Shown here piece after piece: positions 1 to 8,313 of a DNA stretch of 64,000 bases. The stretch covers positions 414,919 through 478,918 of the forward strand of contig OX437086.1 in the NCBI GenBank assembly GCA_949299565.1. The letters are read 5' to 3'. The position numbers were made by a program, and so were the translations under genes. Each line of letters starts with the position of its first letter. The first letter of the stretch is position 1. Source of the stretch: an uncultured Bacillota bacterium. GTDB taxonomy: Bacteria; Bacillota_I; Bacilli_A; RFN20; CAG-826. The notes beneath the pieces are model-generated. The model saw only the letters and a program-made list of their open reading frames with translations, was not told where the DNA came from and searched no databases.

Positions 1-726
1 GTCAATGTCAATCCCGAAAACGACTACATCATCTTCTCCGCATTAGATGAGAATAGTTTCAGTTTCACGTATCATAGCGCCACTTACGGAGACGCTTCAG
101 CGACCGTTCAAGGCATCGGAACTTATAGCAACGATATCTTGGATGCTTTCATTGAAGAAAATAAGGATTTTGATTCCAGTGATATTTCTGAACTCAAAGA
201 ATTCTTGAATGAACTGAAGAATAGCAATAATTACACAATCAGCATTGACAACAACTTCAGTTCTTTTGCTCCCACTTTAGCGACCGGCGATGCGACGATT
301 TATTTCACTGAGGACAATTATCTTTATAGCTCTACGAATGACGAGGCGAAATCTTTCGGTTATCTTTTAGACGTAGACGGCATTTATTCTTACAAAGTCA
401 GCAGCGGTTCTTTAACTGAAAAGACGAAGATAGAGGGCACTTCGCTTTATCAATCAGATTTATTTAAGGCCTTCAGCGATTATTCTTACGATGAATTAGA
501 GGGCAATAAGTCATTCACCGGCACTTATACGCTCAGTGACGATGCGTTCCTTTCTGCAATCGCAAGCGTTTTGTCCTTGGATGCTGATTCATTTGTCACC
601 AATGTTTCTTCTATTTCCTTCAGCATCATAGACAATGGTGCAACTATAAGTGCTTCGACAGCCTTTTATGGTTCCTTGACCGCGACTATTTCAAACATTG
701 GAACGACATCTATCGTTTTAGCTTAA
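1..726 (+). CDS. Probable secreted or surface protein, C-terminal part (5' end outside window)
   Basis: The reading frame is open from the first base of the window, so the gene is cut and only its last 241 codons are visible; the TTG at 139 is not a convincing start. The visible part is rich in Ser, Thr, Asp and Tyr, poor in Lys/Arg clusters, has no membrane segment, and alternates short polar beta-like stretches, as in bacterial lipoproteins and surface proteins. No family is recognised. It ends 15 bases before a strong terminator. The secreted nature is inferred from composition alone, since the N-terminus that would carry a signal peptide is missing. Confidence 0.6.
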   Translation, partial: VNVNPENDYIIFSALDENSFSFTYHSATYGDASATVQGIGTYSNDILDAFIEENKDFDSSDISELKEFLNELKNSNNYTISIDNNFSSFAPTLATGDATIYFTEDNYLYSSTNDEAKSFGYLLDVDGIYSYKVSSGSLTEKTKIEGTSLYQSDLFKAFSDYSYDELEGNKSFTGTYTLSDDAFLSAIASVLSLDADSFVTNVSSISFSIIDNGATISASTAFYGSLTATISNIGTTSIVLA

Positions 727-740
727 TTCTCAATATCTCC

Positions 741-780
741 AAAAAGATTGCAGTTTCAACGCTTGCAATCTTTTTATTTG
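741..780 (+). terminator. Intrinsic terminator of the first gene
   Basis: A 12-bp stem (741-752 with 764-775) encloses an 11-base loop, and the 3' arm ends in a run of five T. It follows the stop codon at 724-726. Confidence 0.85.
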
Positions 781-836
781 GCGGTTTTATAAAAATATCC
801 TCACCTGAAACTTCTTTGCGTTATATAGTTATACAC

Positions 837-1223
837 ATGAAACACGTGGCGACTGACATTTATGAATCCGGTGAGGACTATTTAGAACGGATCTTGATGC
901 TTCAAATCCGTAATGGAAGCGTCCGTTCGATTGATATTGCAAACGACATGGGTTTCTCAAAGCCCAGCGTTTCAATTGCGATGAAAAAATTAAGAGAGCA
1001 AGGCTATATTCATATTAAAGAAAATGGCGAAATTTCTCTTACAAAAGAAGGCAATACAATCGCTCAGAAAACCTATGAACGGCATCTTTTTTTAACGAGC
1101 CTTTTAGAGAAAATAGGCGTTAATCCTCAACAGGCCGTCATCGATGCATGCAAAATCGAGCATGACTTAAGCGACGAAACCTTCAATGCTTTAAAAAAAT
1201 ATGCAGGGGATAAAAAACTTTAA
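837..1223 (+). CDS. DtxR/MntR-family metal-dependent repressor
   Basis: A 128-residue protein with the DtxR-family N-terminal winged helix-turn-helix (ESGEDYLERIL, then SIDIANDMGFSKPSVSIAMKKL) and a following metal-binding/dimerisation segment with HDLSDE near the C-terminus. MntR-type proteins of about this length lack the SH3-like third domain, which fits here. Family members bind Mn2+ or Fe2+ and repress metal uptake genes. ATG 837 is preferred over TTG 816 because conserved sequence begins there. No Shine-Dalgarno is visible, and a TATAGT sequence lies just upstream. The metal specificity and targets cannot be read from the window. The nearest transporter is mgtE, but there is no evidence linking the two. 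Confidence 0.85.
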   Translation: MKHVATDIYESGEDYLERILMLQIRNGSVRSIDIANDMGFSKPSVSIAMKKLREQGYIHIKENGEISLTKEGNTIAQKTYERHLFLTSLLEKIGVNPQQAVIDACKIEHDLSDETFNALKKYAGDKKL

Positions 1224-1240
1224 ACCCCTGCATTTTCTTT
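1201..1240 (+). terminator. Terminator overlapping the 3' end of the DtxR-type gene
   Basis: A 9-bp stem, 1201-1209 with 1225-1233, is followed by TTTCTTT. The 5' arm and loop lie inside the last codons of the repressor gene, so the stop codon sits in the loop region. Confidence 0.8.
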
Positions 1241-1255
1241 GCAAAACTCAATTAT

Positions 1256-1666
1256 TTATTCTTTATCTTTATTGAGAGCCAATAAAATTGCGCTTGAATA
1301 TTTTTCTTTTCTTCTTTTAAGCCAATGCGAATAAATCGGGTAATTGGATGCAACCATGATGATTCCGATAATTCCAACAATGACGCCGATGGCAATCATA
1401 GCGGGAGCGCCGCCTCCAATCACGTTCATTGCAAGACACATTCCAACTCCGAGCAATAACGCTCCAATGATCCCGAATGTATAAGTGAAGATTATGGTTG
1501 GCAATTTGCATTTCCTGTCTAGTCTTTTTGCTTCGTCTAAATTAGTTTTCTTGGCTTTAATCGTATATTCTTCACACAAGGCTTTTTCGCGATTATCAAA
1601 ATGTGGATCAATAATGATTTTCAAGAGACTCCAGAAGAAATAGCGGATATTGTTTCGCGAATTCAT
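1256..1666 (-). CDS. Small two-helix membrane protein, unknown
   Basis: A 136-residue protein with a charged N-terminal half (about residues 1-60) and two hydrophobic segments near residues 68-90 and 95-118, the second rich in Gly, Ile and Val, followed by a basic C-terminal tail. I do not recognise a family. The start at 1666 is chosen over 1702 because the upstream start lies inside the terminator hairpin of tRNA-Leu, whereas the internal ATG has an AGGAAA Shine-Dalgarno. It is convergent with the DtxR-type gene. Confidence 0.65.
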   Translation of the reverse strand: MNSRNNIRYFFWSLLKIIIDPHFDNREKALCEEYTIKAKKTNLDEAKRLDRKCKLPTIIFTYTFGIIGALLLGVGMCLAMNVIGGGAPAMIAIGVIVGIIGIIMVASNYPIYSHWLKRRKEKYSSAILLALNKDKE

Positions 1667-1680
1667 GTGATTTCCTAAAT

Positions 1681-1707
1681 AAAATAAAACCCCTGTTTTC
1701 ACAGGGG
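1681..1707 (-). terminator. Terminator of tRNA-Leu
   Basis: A 7-bp GC-rich stem (1690-1696 with 1701-1707) with a 4-base loop is followed, on the minus strand, by TTTTATTTT. It lies directly downstream of the tRNA gene. Confidence 0.85.
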
Positions 1708-1721
1708 AAATTTAATCGCTT

Positions 1722-1806
1722 TGGTGCGGGAAACCAGAATCGAACTGGCATGGATTGCTCCATACGCCCCTCAAACGTACGCGTCTACCAATTCCGCCAT
1801 TCCCGC
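1722..1806 (-). tRNA. tRNA-Leu(GAG)
   Basis: Acceptor arms GCGGGAA (1806-1800) and TTCCCGC (1732-1726) pair, followed by A and an encoded CCA. The anticodon loop TTGAGGG gives GAG. The long variable arm and TTCGATT in the T-loop fit a class II tRNA-Leu of 85 nt. Confidence 0.95.
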
Positions 1807-1898
1807 AAGCGCCCTATGATTATAACGAAGTAAAAAGAATATTCAAGTTAAGCTACAAGAAAAATGCGGTTTTCAAGAATGAGGACTTTAATGTGAAA

Positions 1899-3389
1899 TC
1901 AGACGAACTGTAAGATCAAGACCTCAGCAATGCCAAAATAAATAAGTAGCGATGCCATATCGACAAGCGTTGTTAACAATGGTTGAGAAATAATGGCTGG
2001 ATCTTTTTTGAGAGCGGCGACTCCTAAGGGAAGAACAATAGCGATAACTTTTGAGACGAGAACGCTGAAGAAGAGAGTGACGCTTACGATCGCGGAAACC
2101 TTAAAAACTTCTCCGGCAAAGGCTAGTGACCAACATTCTCCATTCCAAATCGTTGCCCACTCAGTTCCGTTGACAAAATCAGCTTGCGTGTTGTGGACGA
2201 TACCGGTGTATTGCTCGATGGTGAACCATACGAAAGAAAAAAGCGTAACACAAAGGCCGATCAGAAGAGCGCTTCGCATTTCTCTCCATAAAATGGCGCC
2301 GATATCGCGCGGTTTGAATTCACGCAAAGCCAGACCTCGAATCATTAAAGCAATCGTTTGCCCGCCAGCGTTGCCACCCGTATCCATTAAAACTGGAATA
2401 AAAGCGGCCAAAACCGGCAAGACACCGATTTGCTCTTGAAATGTCGATAAGACTAAAGACGAAAATGTACCAAGAATCAAAAGGACGATAAGCCAAGGAA
2501 CGCATTTTTTAGCCATGAGGCGCGGATGCGTTTCAAGATAGGAATCCTCGAGTTTTGAGACAGCGTTCATCTGTTCGATGTCTTCGCTTGTTTCTTGCGT
2601 CATGACGTCGACAGCGTCGTCGACGGTTACAATGCCGACCAAACAACTATCGTCATTGACGACACCCATCGCGTTGAGATCGTAACGTCTAAAAAGGTTT
2701 GCAACTTCCTCTTGGTCGGTGTTGACGTGAACTGAAGGAACGTCAATATCTAATAAGTCTTTCAAGGCGTTTTCCGGTTGTGCCAAAACAAGTTTGTCGA
2801 GGCCGACAGTACCGACGAATTTGCGTTTTTTGTCAGTAACAAAAATTGTGTAGATTGTTTCAGCGTCTTTTCCTTTTTCGCGGATCTCTTTGATCGCTTC
2901 TTCAACGGTTTTGCCTTCACGAAATTCGATAAATTCCGTCGTCATGATTGCCCCAGCGCTTTCGGGTTTAAATTTGAGGAGCGTGTTGATGTCTTGGCGC
3001 ATATCTTTATCGGCCGCTTGCAGGACACGTTTTGCCAAATTAGCGGGCATATCCCCGACAGTATCAGCCATATCGTCTGCTGACTGTTGATTGACAATCG
3101 AAACGAGTTCTTTGTCAGTCATCGCTTTGATTAATTCTTCTTTTTGTTCCTGACTTAATTCATCAAAAAGCGTTGCGGCATGCGCGGTGTCGATGTCGCG
3201 GAAAAGGCGGATTGTATCCTTGATGTCGAGTTCGGATAACGCTTCAGCGATATCGATATCAGGAACTTTTAAAACTATTTCCTTTAGGCACGGGAGATCG
3301 TGGTGATCGATCGCATCTTTTAAAGCTTCTGGCGTTATTGTTTTTAAATGAACGCCTTCTTGAATTTCTTCTTTAAGTTCTTCTGCCAT
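1899..3389 (-). CDS. mgtE: MgtE magnesium transporter
   Basis: A 496-residue protein with the full MgtE layout. An N-terminal superhelical domain (about 1-135, repeated acidic LSELDIKD/LSQEQKEEL units) is followed by two CBS domains (about 140-265, including the FVTDKKRKFVGTVGLDKL and GVVNDDSCLVGIVTVDDA stretches). The C-terminal pore has five membrane helices (about 295-496) and contains the family's MDTGGNAGGQ signature. It imports Mg2+ through the cytoplasmic membrane, with the cytosolic domains sensing Mg2+. A strong AAGGAGGGA Shine-Dalgarno precedes the ATG. The roughly 45-nt leader is too short for an M-box riboswitch, so regulation is probably by the protein's own cytosolic domains. 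Confidence 0.96.
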   Translation of the reverse strand: MAEELKEEIQEGVHLKTITPEALKDAIDHHDLPCLKEIVLKVPDIDIAEALSELDIKDTIRLFRDIDTAHAATLFDELSQEQKEELIKAMTDKELVSIVNQQSADDMADTVGDMPANLAKRVLQAADKDMRQDINTLLKFKPESAGAIMTTEFIEFREGKTVEEAIKEIREKGKDAETIYTIFVTDKKRKFVGTVGLDKLVLAQPENALKDLLDIDVPSVHVNTDQEEVANLFRRYDLNAMGVVNDDSCLVGIVTVDDAVDVMTQETSEDIEQMNAVSKLEDSYLETHPRLMAKKCVPWLIVLLILGTFSSLVLSTFQEQIGVLPVLAAFIPVLMDTGGNAGGQTIALMIRGLALREFKPRDIGAILWREMRSALLIGLCVTLFSFVWFTIEQYTGIVHNTQADFVNGTEWATIWNGECWSLAFAGEVFKVSAIVSVTLFFSVLVSKVIAIVLPLGVAALKKDPAIISQPLLTTLVDMASLLIYFGIAEVLILQFV

Positions 3390-3432
3390 AACGTCTCCCT
3401 CCTTAAGCCATTAGAGTTTAACCTTTTAAAAC

Positions 3433-3438
3433 ATTTTA
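3433..3438 (-). promoter_or_regulatory. -10 box of mgtE
   Basis: TAAAAT on the minus strand, about 44 bases from the mgtE start, leaves a short leader with a strong Shine-Dalgarno. No convincing -35 box. Confidence 0.5.
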
Positions 3439-3494
3439 TCTAGTGAAAATGACACAAAAAATGTCTTTTTTTAGACCTAGAGTGAAACAGAGTT

Positions 3495-3500
3495 TATAAT
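3495..3500 (+). promoter_or_regulatory. -10 box of the pduL operon
   Basis: Perfect TATAAT lies 29 bases before the pduL ATG; the leader carries AAGAGGAG as Shine-Dalgarno. This is an ordinary leadered promoter, unlike many others in the window. Confidence 0.65.
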
Positions 3501-3529
3501 CCCTTTTGGAAAGAAGAGAAAGAGGAGTT

Positions 3530-4135
3530 ATGGAACATAAAATTTTAGTTGAAACAAGCGCTCGCCACATTCATTTAACGCAAGAGGCTTATGATTATTT
3601 AATGGATGGCACCAATGTTGAATTGCCAGAGCGTAAAGCTCTTTCACAACCCGGACAATACGTATCGACAATTCGTTTGAATTTAGTGGGTCCTGTCAAT
3701 CCAAAAACCGGGAAAGAAAGAAGCATCGCCAACGTTTCAATTCTAGGACCGCTTAGAAAATACAATCAGGTTGAAGTCAGCGCAACTGATGCTCGGAGTT
3801 TAGGGGTTCAAGCACCGGTACGGGAATCGGGAGACGTTGCTGGAAGCGCAGCGATTTCGATCGTTAACCCTCTCAATAATCGCCGCTTAGATTTAAATGA
3901 AGGCTGCATCGTTGCTAAGCGCCATATTCACATGACGCCTCTTGATGCCGAGGAATTTCAAGTAAAAAACGGGGATATTGTCAAAGTTGCAATCAAGGGA
4001 ACCGGTCGTTCGTTGATTTTTGATGACGTTGTAATTCGCGTTTCTCCGAAATTTGCCTTAGCGATGCATATCGACACCGATGAGAGTAATGCCGCGAATG
4101 CCAGTGGCGAAATTTATGGAGAACTCATCAAATAA
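3530..4135 (+). CDS. pduL: Phosphate propanoyl/acetyltransferase, PduL type
   Basis: A 201-residue PTAC-family protein with the two diagnostic zinc-binding repeats, SARHIHLT near residue 10 and AKRHIHMTP near residue 130. PduL interconverts acyl-CoA plus phosphate with acyl-phosphate plus CoA, and in many Bacillota replaces the unrelated Pta for acetyl-phosphate formation and ATP production. It has no N-terminal microcompartment-targeting extension and no microcompartment genes nearby, so a cytosolic housekeeping role is likelier. ATG 3530 has AAGAGGAG in front; an upstream in-frame start at 3506 lacks one. It is followed after 2 bases by the TSCPD gene. Confidence 0.9.
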   Translation: MEHKILVETSARHIHLTQEAYDYLMDGTNVELPERKALSQPGQYVSTIRLNLVGPVNPKTGKERSIANVSILGPLRKYNQVEVSATDARSLGVQAPVRESGDVAGSAAISIVNPLNNRRLDLNEGCIVAKRHIHMTPLDAEEFQVKNGDIVKVAIKGTGRSLIFDDVVIRVSPKFALAMHIDTDESNAANASGEIYGELIK

Positions 4136-4137
4136 AC

Positions 4138-4401
4138 ATGGCTTTACATACTTTTGAGTTGACGCCTGAGAATGTCTGCTGCCGTAAAATCATCGTCACT
4201 TTAGATGATGATAATGTTATTCGCGATTTAAAATTCATTGGTGGTTGCAGCGGGAATACCCAAGGCGTTGCGAGACTATCTGTCGGCCATTCGAAGGAAG
4301 AATTGATTGCTCTTCTTTCAGGAATCAAATGCCCCGGCTCACGTACGCATATGACATCATGTCCTGATCAATTGTCGCGTTGTTTGAAAGAAATTGATTG
4401 A
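4138..4401 (+). CDS. TSCPD-domain protein (TIGR03905 type)
   Basis: An 87-residue protein matching the small stand-alone TSCPD family: VCCRKI near residue 14, the glycine- and cysteine-containing FIGGCSGNTQGV near 34, and a literal TSCPDQLS near the C-terminus. The four conserved cysteines could bind a metal. Related TSCPD domains occur at the C-terminus of some class II ribonucleotide reductases, but the function of the free-standing form is not established. It starts 2 bases after the pduL stop, so the two are probably co-transcribed. Confidence 0.8.
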   Translation: MALHTFELTPENVCCRKIIVTLDDDNVIRDLKFIGGCSGNTQGVARLSVGHSKEELIALLSGIKCPGSRTHMTSCPDQLSRCLKEID

Positions 4402-4452
4402 GACAAAACTGAACATCAAAGAATATTTCTTTAAATGATCATTGAGGCGTAA

Positions 4453-4458
4453 TACAAT
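4453..4458 (+). promoter_or_regulatory. -10 box of metK, predicted leaderless
   Basis: TACAAT ends 7 bases before ATG 4466, placing the transcription start at or next to the start codon. No Shine-Dalgarno is present. Confidence 0.6.
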
Positions 4459-4465
4459 CGCGCAT

Positions 4466-5635
4466 ATGTCCAAGCAACGAATTTTATTTACTAGTGAATC
4501 TGTTTCTGAAGGTCATCCTGATAAAGTCGCGGACGCGATTGCGGACGCTCTTTTAGATGCATTATTGGCGAAAGATTCCTTAACGCATGCCGCAATTGAA
4601 GTCTTTTTGACGGAAGAATTTGTTCTTTTAGGCGGTGAAGTCACCACCAATGCAAAAATTGATTATGAAGGCATAACGCGCAAAACGATACGCGATATCG
4701 GATACACGCGTCCAGAATTAGGAATTGGCTCGGATACATGCCGCATTGAAAATCGAATTAAGAAACAGTCTTTAGACATTGCTTTAGGGGTTGAAAAAGA
4801 ATCCATTCTTGAAATGGGCGCCGGCGATCAAGGTTTCATTTTTGGTTATGCCACCAACGAATCAGAAGGATATATGCCACTTCCGATTTCAATCGCCCAT
4901 AAATTAGTGCGTTATGCAACTCATCTTCGAAAAGAAGGTCAATTTCCTTACGCTCGTCCTGACATGAAATCGCAAGTCACGATCGATTATACGATTGCTG
5001 ATCATCCACGGATTGAAACGATTCTCATGTCATGTCAGCATGATCCAGAAGCTGATTATGATGAGTTTAAGAAATTCATCCATCAGAACATCATGCTGAA
5101 AGTCGCTGAATCTTTTTCTTTGAATCTCGATTTCAATTATATGGTTAATCCAACCGGTCGTTTCGTTATCGGAGGGCCGCTCGGCGATACAGGACTTACA
5201 GGGCGAAAGCTTGTCGTTGACACTTATGGCGGTTCTTCTAGACATGGCGGCGGAGCAATTTCTGGAAAAGATCCTTCAAAAGTTGATCGGAGCGCGGCTT
5301 ATTATGCCCGTTATATCGCAAAGAATTTAGTAGCTGCTGGCGCGGCCGATCGTTTGGAGATTCAATTATCTTACGCAATCGGAGTAGCCGAACCGATGAG
5401 CATTGGCATTTCCACATACGGAACCGCGCATGAAAGCGATGAAAAAATCTTAGAAGCCATCCATCGTTTCTTTGATCCGCGTCCCGGTGCGATTATTCAA
5501 TCCTTACATTTGAGAGACGGAAGCTTTAAATACCTAGATACGACAAATTATGGTGCGTTTGGACGCCCTGATTTGAATTTGCCTTGGGAAAAACTTGACA
5601 AGGTTGCGGAATTGAAAAAGTTTTTTCAAAACTGA
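4466..5635 (+). CDS. metK: S-adenosylmethionine synthetase
   Basis: A 389-residue MetK with all three family stretches: FTSESVSEGHPDK at the N-terminus, the ATP-binding GAGDQG hexapeptide near residue 115, and the P-loop-like GGGAISGKDPSKVDRS near residue 260. It makes S-adenosylmethionine from ATP and methionine in the cytosol, feeding the methyltransferases encoded here (rsmD and others). ATG 4466 is the start because the longer frame from 4442 would include the -10 box. The gene ends in TGA, showing TGA is used as stop. No SAM riboswitch was seen upstream. Confidence 0.97.
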   Translation: MSKQRILFTSESVSEGHPDKVADAIADALLDALLAKDSLTHAAIEVFLTEEFVLLGGEVTTNAKIDYEGITRKTIRDIGYTRPELGIGSDTCRIENRIKKQSLDIALGVEKESILEMGAGDQGFIFGYATNESEGYMPLPISIAHKLVRYATHLRKEGQFPYARPDMKSQVTIDYTIADHPRIETILMSCQHDPEADYDEFKKFIHQNIMLKVAESFSLNLDFNYMVNPTGRFVIGGPLGDTGLTGRKLVVDTYGGSSRHGGGAISGKDPSKVDRSAAYYARYIAKNLVAAGAADRLEIQLSYAIGVAEPMSIGISTYGTAHESDEKILEAIHRFFDPRPGAIIQSLHLRDGSFKYLDTTNYGAFGRPDLNLPWEKLDKVAELKKFFQN

Positions 5636-5749
5636 ACGTGATTTTTTAAATGGTTTGTTTTGATATTTGAAGATTTAATGTTCTTTTGATTGTTTTTTCT
5701 TTTGAGAAAACCGCTATTTGTGATAAAAGATGTCTGAAGGGGATTAAAG

Positions 5750-6310
5750 ATGTATCGATTTTTAAAAAAGATGTATCTGTTTTTTCAAAAAATAAAAAGT
5801 GTTTTTTGTTCATTTTGTACTTTATTGCGTTGTTTGCGCCTTGGTATTAAATACAAAAAAGGAATTTATATTGGTAGAGGCGTTAAAAAAAGAGGAATTA
5901 CGACAAAAGTGATTTTATCACCTGGCTCTAAAGTTCACGCTAGGACTATTTTTTGGGGTGGCGGAACTGTAAAAATCGGTATTAATTCGAGCTTAGCCTC
6001 TCAAACCATGATTTATTGCTCCAAAAATCATTTATTAACGATTGGCGACAATGTTCTTTGTGCTACAAGACTTTATATGATTGACTGCGATCATGGCACT
6101 AGTTCTAATGATTTAATCTCTAATCAGCCTCTTAAGGTAGAACCGATATCTATCGGAAACGATGTTTGGATTGGTGCGAATGTCACTATACTCAAAGGCG
6201 TACACTTGGATGATGGATGTGTTGTTGGGGCGTGTTCATGTGTTACACATTCATTTGAAAAAAATTCAATAATAGCTGGTGTTCCGGCTAGATTGATAAG
6301 AAAAAGATGA
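5750..6310 (+). CDS. Hexapeptide-repeat O-acyltransferase
   Basis: A 186-residue left-handed beta-helix acyltransferase (maltose/CatB type). After a basic, Phe-rich N-terminus, hexapeptide repeats run from about residue 60. The stretch DCDHGT supplies the usual catalytic His, and ISIGNDVWIGANVTILKGV plus GVPARLIRKR form the typical C-terminal end. Such enzymes acetylate sugars in capsule or cell-wall polysaccharide. AAGGGGA precedes the ATG. It stands alone and is AT-richer than metK and hpf around it, with a gene-free AT-rich stretch behind it, suggesting a transferred or leftover polysaccharide gene. The acceptor is unknown. Confidence 0.85.
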   Translation: MYRFLKKMYLFFQKIKSVFCSFCTLLRCLRLGIKYKKGIYIGRGVKKRGITTKVILSPGSKVHARTIFWGGGTVKIGINSSLASQTMIYCSKNHLLTIGDNVLCATRLYMIDCDHGTSSNDLISNQPLKVEPISIGNDVWIGANVTILKGVHLDDGCVVGACSCVTHSFEKNSIIAGVPARLIRKR

Positions 6311-6808
6311 ATTCTAAGTAAACGGAATTATCAATTAAATAGATTTCTAATACAAAATTATCTATTTTTCATGAACTGATGCACTAGCCTACTCTTTGTA
6401 GACATCACGGTAGTTAGCCCACCGCATCTGCTTTTACTTTATAAATGTAATTTCTTATATTGATTAGAATTCAAACTATAAGCAGCTTTTACTTGTTAAA
6501 TAAGGCGATGTAATGGCTTTAATTCCTTACCATCTTTCGCGGCGTGAAAGTCGATAAGGAGTTATTTCTTTTTGTCCAGCCGTCAGATGCATTATCAAAA
6601 AGATTTCTTGTTCTAGATTCTCGTTATTTTAGAGAATTGACTATTATATTCGTCCAATAACTCTAAAAATTTAATATTCTTATTTTAACTAAGAAGCGAA
6701 AGTTGCTATTACTTTTTAATTTAGGCTCTGACACTTCCATAGATTCAAGAATTCCATTAAAATAAAAGTACAAAATAAACGGGAAAATTCCCGGAAAGGA
6801 CATAGGAT
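6311..6808. other. AT-rich gene-free stretch before hpf
   Basis: No frame with coding character crosses these 498 bases. Short coding-like fragments broken by stops suggest decay, but none matches a family I know. An inverted repeat TTTTAGAG/CTCTAAAA (6627-6634 with 6661-6668) may be an old terminator or element end. A CGGGA/TCCCG hairpin (6780-6793) lies just before the hpf Shine-Dalgarno. Confidence 0.5.
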
Positions 6809-7369
6809 ATGAAATATCAGATTGTTGGTAAAAACATCGAAGTGACCGACGCTATTCGCGATGCCATTCAAAAGAAACTTCGCCGGATGGATAAATATTT
6901 CGTCATCAAAGATGATGTGCTCTGCCGCGCTGTTGTCCGCGCCTATCAAGTCGGAGCCAAAGTAGAGATTACAATTTTCACAAAGGAAATGGACTTCCGT
7001 GCCGAAGTTCGCGATAACGATTTATATGCTGCCGTTGATTTTGCGATTGACAAATTAGAAGGGCAAATGCGGAGACTTAAAACACGGATGGAAAAAGGTT
7101 ACAATGCCGCCCGCGGTTTAGGAAGATCAATTGCTTTTGAAAATTTTAAAGAAGAAATCGAAAAAGAAGAAGCCGAAGAAGTCGTTCGCACCAAGTCATA
7201 TTACCTTGAACCAATGACTCTTGATGATGCGATTACGCGGATGGAAGGCTTAGGACACAAATTTTTCCTTTATTTAGATAGTGACGATAACCGCATCTCC
7301 GTTGCTTATGAGCGCGATGATGGTGGATACGGCGTCATCCAAGCTGAGAACGCTTTAACTTCCAAGTAA
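6809..7369 (+). CDS. hpf: Ribosome hibernation promoting factor, long form
   Basis: A 186-residue protein. The N-terminal RaiA/YfiA domain (about 1-105, IVGKNIEVTDAIRDAIQKKL onward) binds the 30S decoding region, and the C-terminal domain (about 128-186, YYLEPMTLDDAITRMEGLGHKFFLYLD) mediates 100S ribosome dimerisation. This two-domain long form is the usual one in Bacillota and silences ribosomes in stationary phase or stress. GGAAAGGA is the Shine-Dalgarno. A small hairpin immediately upstream may affect access to it. It is monocistronic, with a strong terminator after it. Confidence 0.96.
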   Translation: MKYQIVGKNIEVTDAIRDAIQKKLRRMDKYFVIKDDVLCRAVVRAYQVGAKVEITIFTKEMDFRAEVRDNDLYAAVDFAIDKLEGQMRRLKTRMEKGYNAARGLGRSIAFENFKEEIEKEEAEEVVRTKSYYLEPMTLDDAITRMEGLGHKFFLYLDSDDNRISVAYERDDGGYGVIQAENALTSK

Positions 7370-7386
7370 AATTTGAATTAAAAATA

Positions 7387-7413
7387 AAAGAGAGCCGTTA
7401 TCGGCTCTTTTTT
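7387..7413 (+). terminator. Terminator of hpf
   Basis: Stem AGAGCCG (7391-7397) pairs with CGGCTCT (7402-7408) around a 4-base loop, with A-rich 5' flank and a T-run after it. Confidence 0.9.
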
Positions 7414-7464
7414 AATATTTGTAAATGAAATAACAACATTTTATAAAAGTTAGTAATAAAAATT

Positions 7465-7483
7465 AGAATAGTTGTTCTATACT
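7465..7483 (+). promoter_or_regulatory. Leaderless promoter and possible operator of the zeta-like pair
   Basis: TATACT (7478-7483) ends 7 bases before ATG 7491. It is overlapped by the inverted repeat TAGAA-N6-TTCTA (about 7465-7480), which could be an operator for autoregulation. The operator role is inference. Confidence 0.45.
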
Positions 7484-7490
7484 AATTGAG

Positions 7491-7802
7491 ATGAAAAAGA
7501 CGATCTCACGCAAAATCATTAATAATCGCGTTTACTTCTATTTGACTTATCGCGTGAGAGGAAAGTTGAAGACGACATATCTCGGTGATAGCGATTCAAT
7601 CAAATTTCGTTCTTTCCTCATGGAAATGACGAAGGAAGGTAAAGAATATTTATATGAGGAGGCAAGGATTTCTCTTTTTAAGGAAGGACTTCCTTTGATT
7701 TACGAGGAAGATGGTTATATTGTCCGCGAATATCATAATGACGTTCTTGAATTCTTAAACCGGGAAGGCAAGCGAGTTTCCTTGAAGCTTAAAAATGAAT
7801 GA
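7491..7802 (+). CDS. Unknown small protein, upstream partner of zeta-like kinase
   Basis: A 103-residue basic protein. Its N-terminal third has a beta-hairpin-like VYFYLTYRVRGKLKTTYLGD segment, and the rest is mixed charged. I do not recognise the family with confidence. Its stop overlaps the start of the P-loop gene by 8 bases, so the two are translationally coupled. The arrangement (small gene first, larger P-loop kinase-like gene second, autoregulatory-looking promoter) resembles a toxin-antitoxin pair, with this gene in the antitoxin position. That function is inferred from position only. Confidence 0.55.
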   Translation: MKKTISRKIINNRVYFYLTYRVRGKLKTTYLGDSDSIKFRSFLMEMTKEGKEYLYEEARISLFKEGLPLIYEEDGYIVREYHNDVLEFLNREGKRVSLKLKNE

Positions 7803-8304
7803 TTCTAGTTTGCATTTAATTGCGGTTGCCGGTCCTCGTGGAGCCGGCAAAAACACGTTTATCGCATGTTTCCAAAATCTTTATTTACGTGGTTTACCTC
7901 TTTTTTCTATAGCCGAAGGATTAAAACGACAAGTTTCCTTCTCCTCTTTGTTAGACTTTGAAGACGCAAATCTCGTTACATATTTAGAGAAGGCAAGAAA
8001 GCTTGGATATCAAATCACGCTTTATTATCTTTTAGTCGGCGAGACGCTCGGTCGTTTGCGACATGAAAATAAGATGCTTCTTCGTCACTTTGTTTCCGAT
8101 AATAAAGATCAAAAAAGCGGCAAATATCAAAAAAATATAGATTCTTTGCTCGTTCTTTATAACTATTTTGATTTGATTTTTCTTTTAGAAAATGAGAAGG
8201 AATTGCGTTTTCTTTCTGCCTATGAACCAAATAAGACGCAATTAGATACTTTTAAGCGACATTTAAAAGAAAATGTTGCTCGTTTGAATGCTCTAAAAAT
8301 TTAA
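7795..8304 (+). CDS. Zeta-toxin-like P-loop kinase
   Basis: A 169-residue protein with an N-terminal P-loop GPRGAGKNT near residue 13 (Asn replaces the usual Ser/Thr after Lys, with Thr next). Then come VSFSSLLDF and ARKLGYQITLYYLLV, matching the order in zeta-toxin-like ATPases, where G-F-x-E-T and a parallel strand precede an Arg-rich lid. The lid area here is RLRHENKMLLRHFV. Zeta toxins phosphorylate UDP-N-acetylsugars and block wall synthesis. The usual E-T pair is not clear here, so activity is uncertain. It could instead be a housekeeping AAA-33 type kinase. Confidence 0.55.
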   Translation: MNDSSLHLIAVAGPRGAGKNTFIACFQNLYLRGLPLFSIAEGLKRQVSFSSLLDFEDANLVTYLEKARKLGYQITLYYLLVGETLGRLRHENKMLLRHFVSDNKDQKSGKYQKNIDSLLVLYNYFDLIFLLENEKELRFLSAYEPNKTQLDTFKRHLKENVARLNALKI

Positions 8305-8313
8305 ATCTTTACG

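Noticed and set aside
3390-3500. Possible M-box Mg2+ riboswitch before mgtE
   Set aside because: The region between the -10 box and the start is about 44 bases, far too short for an M-box, and no matching stems were found.
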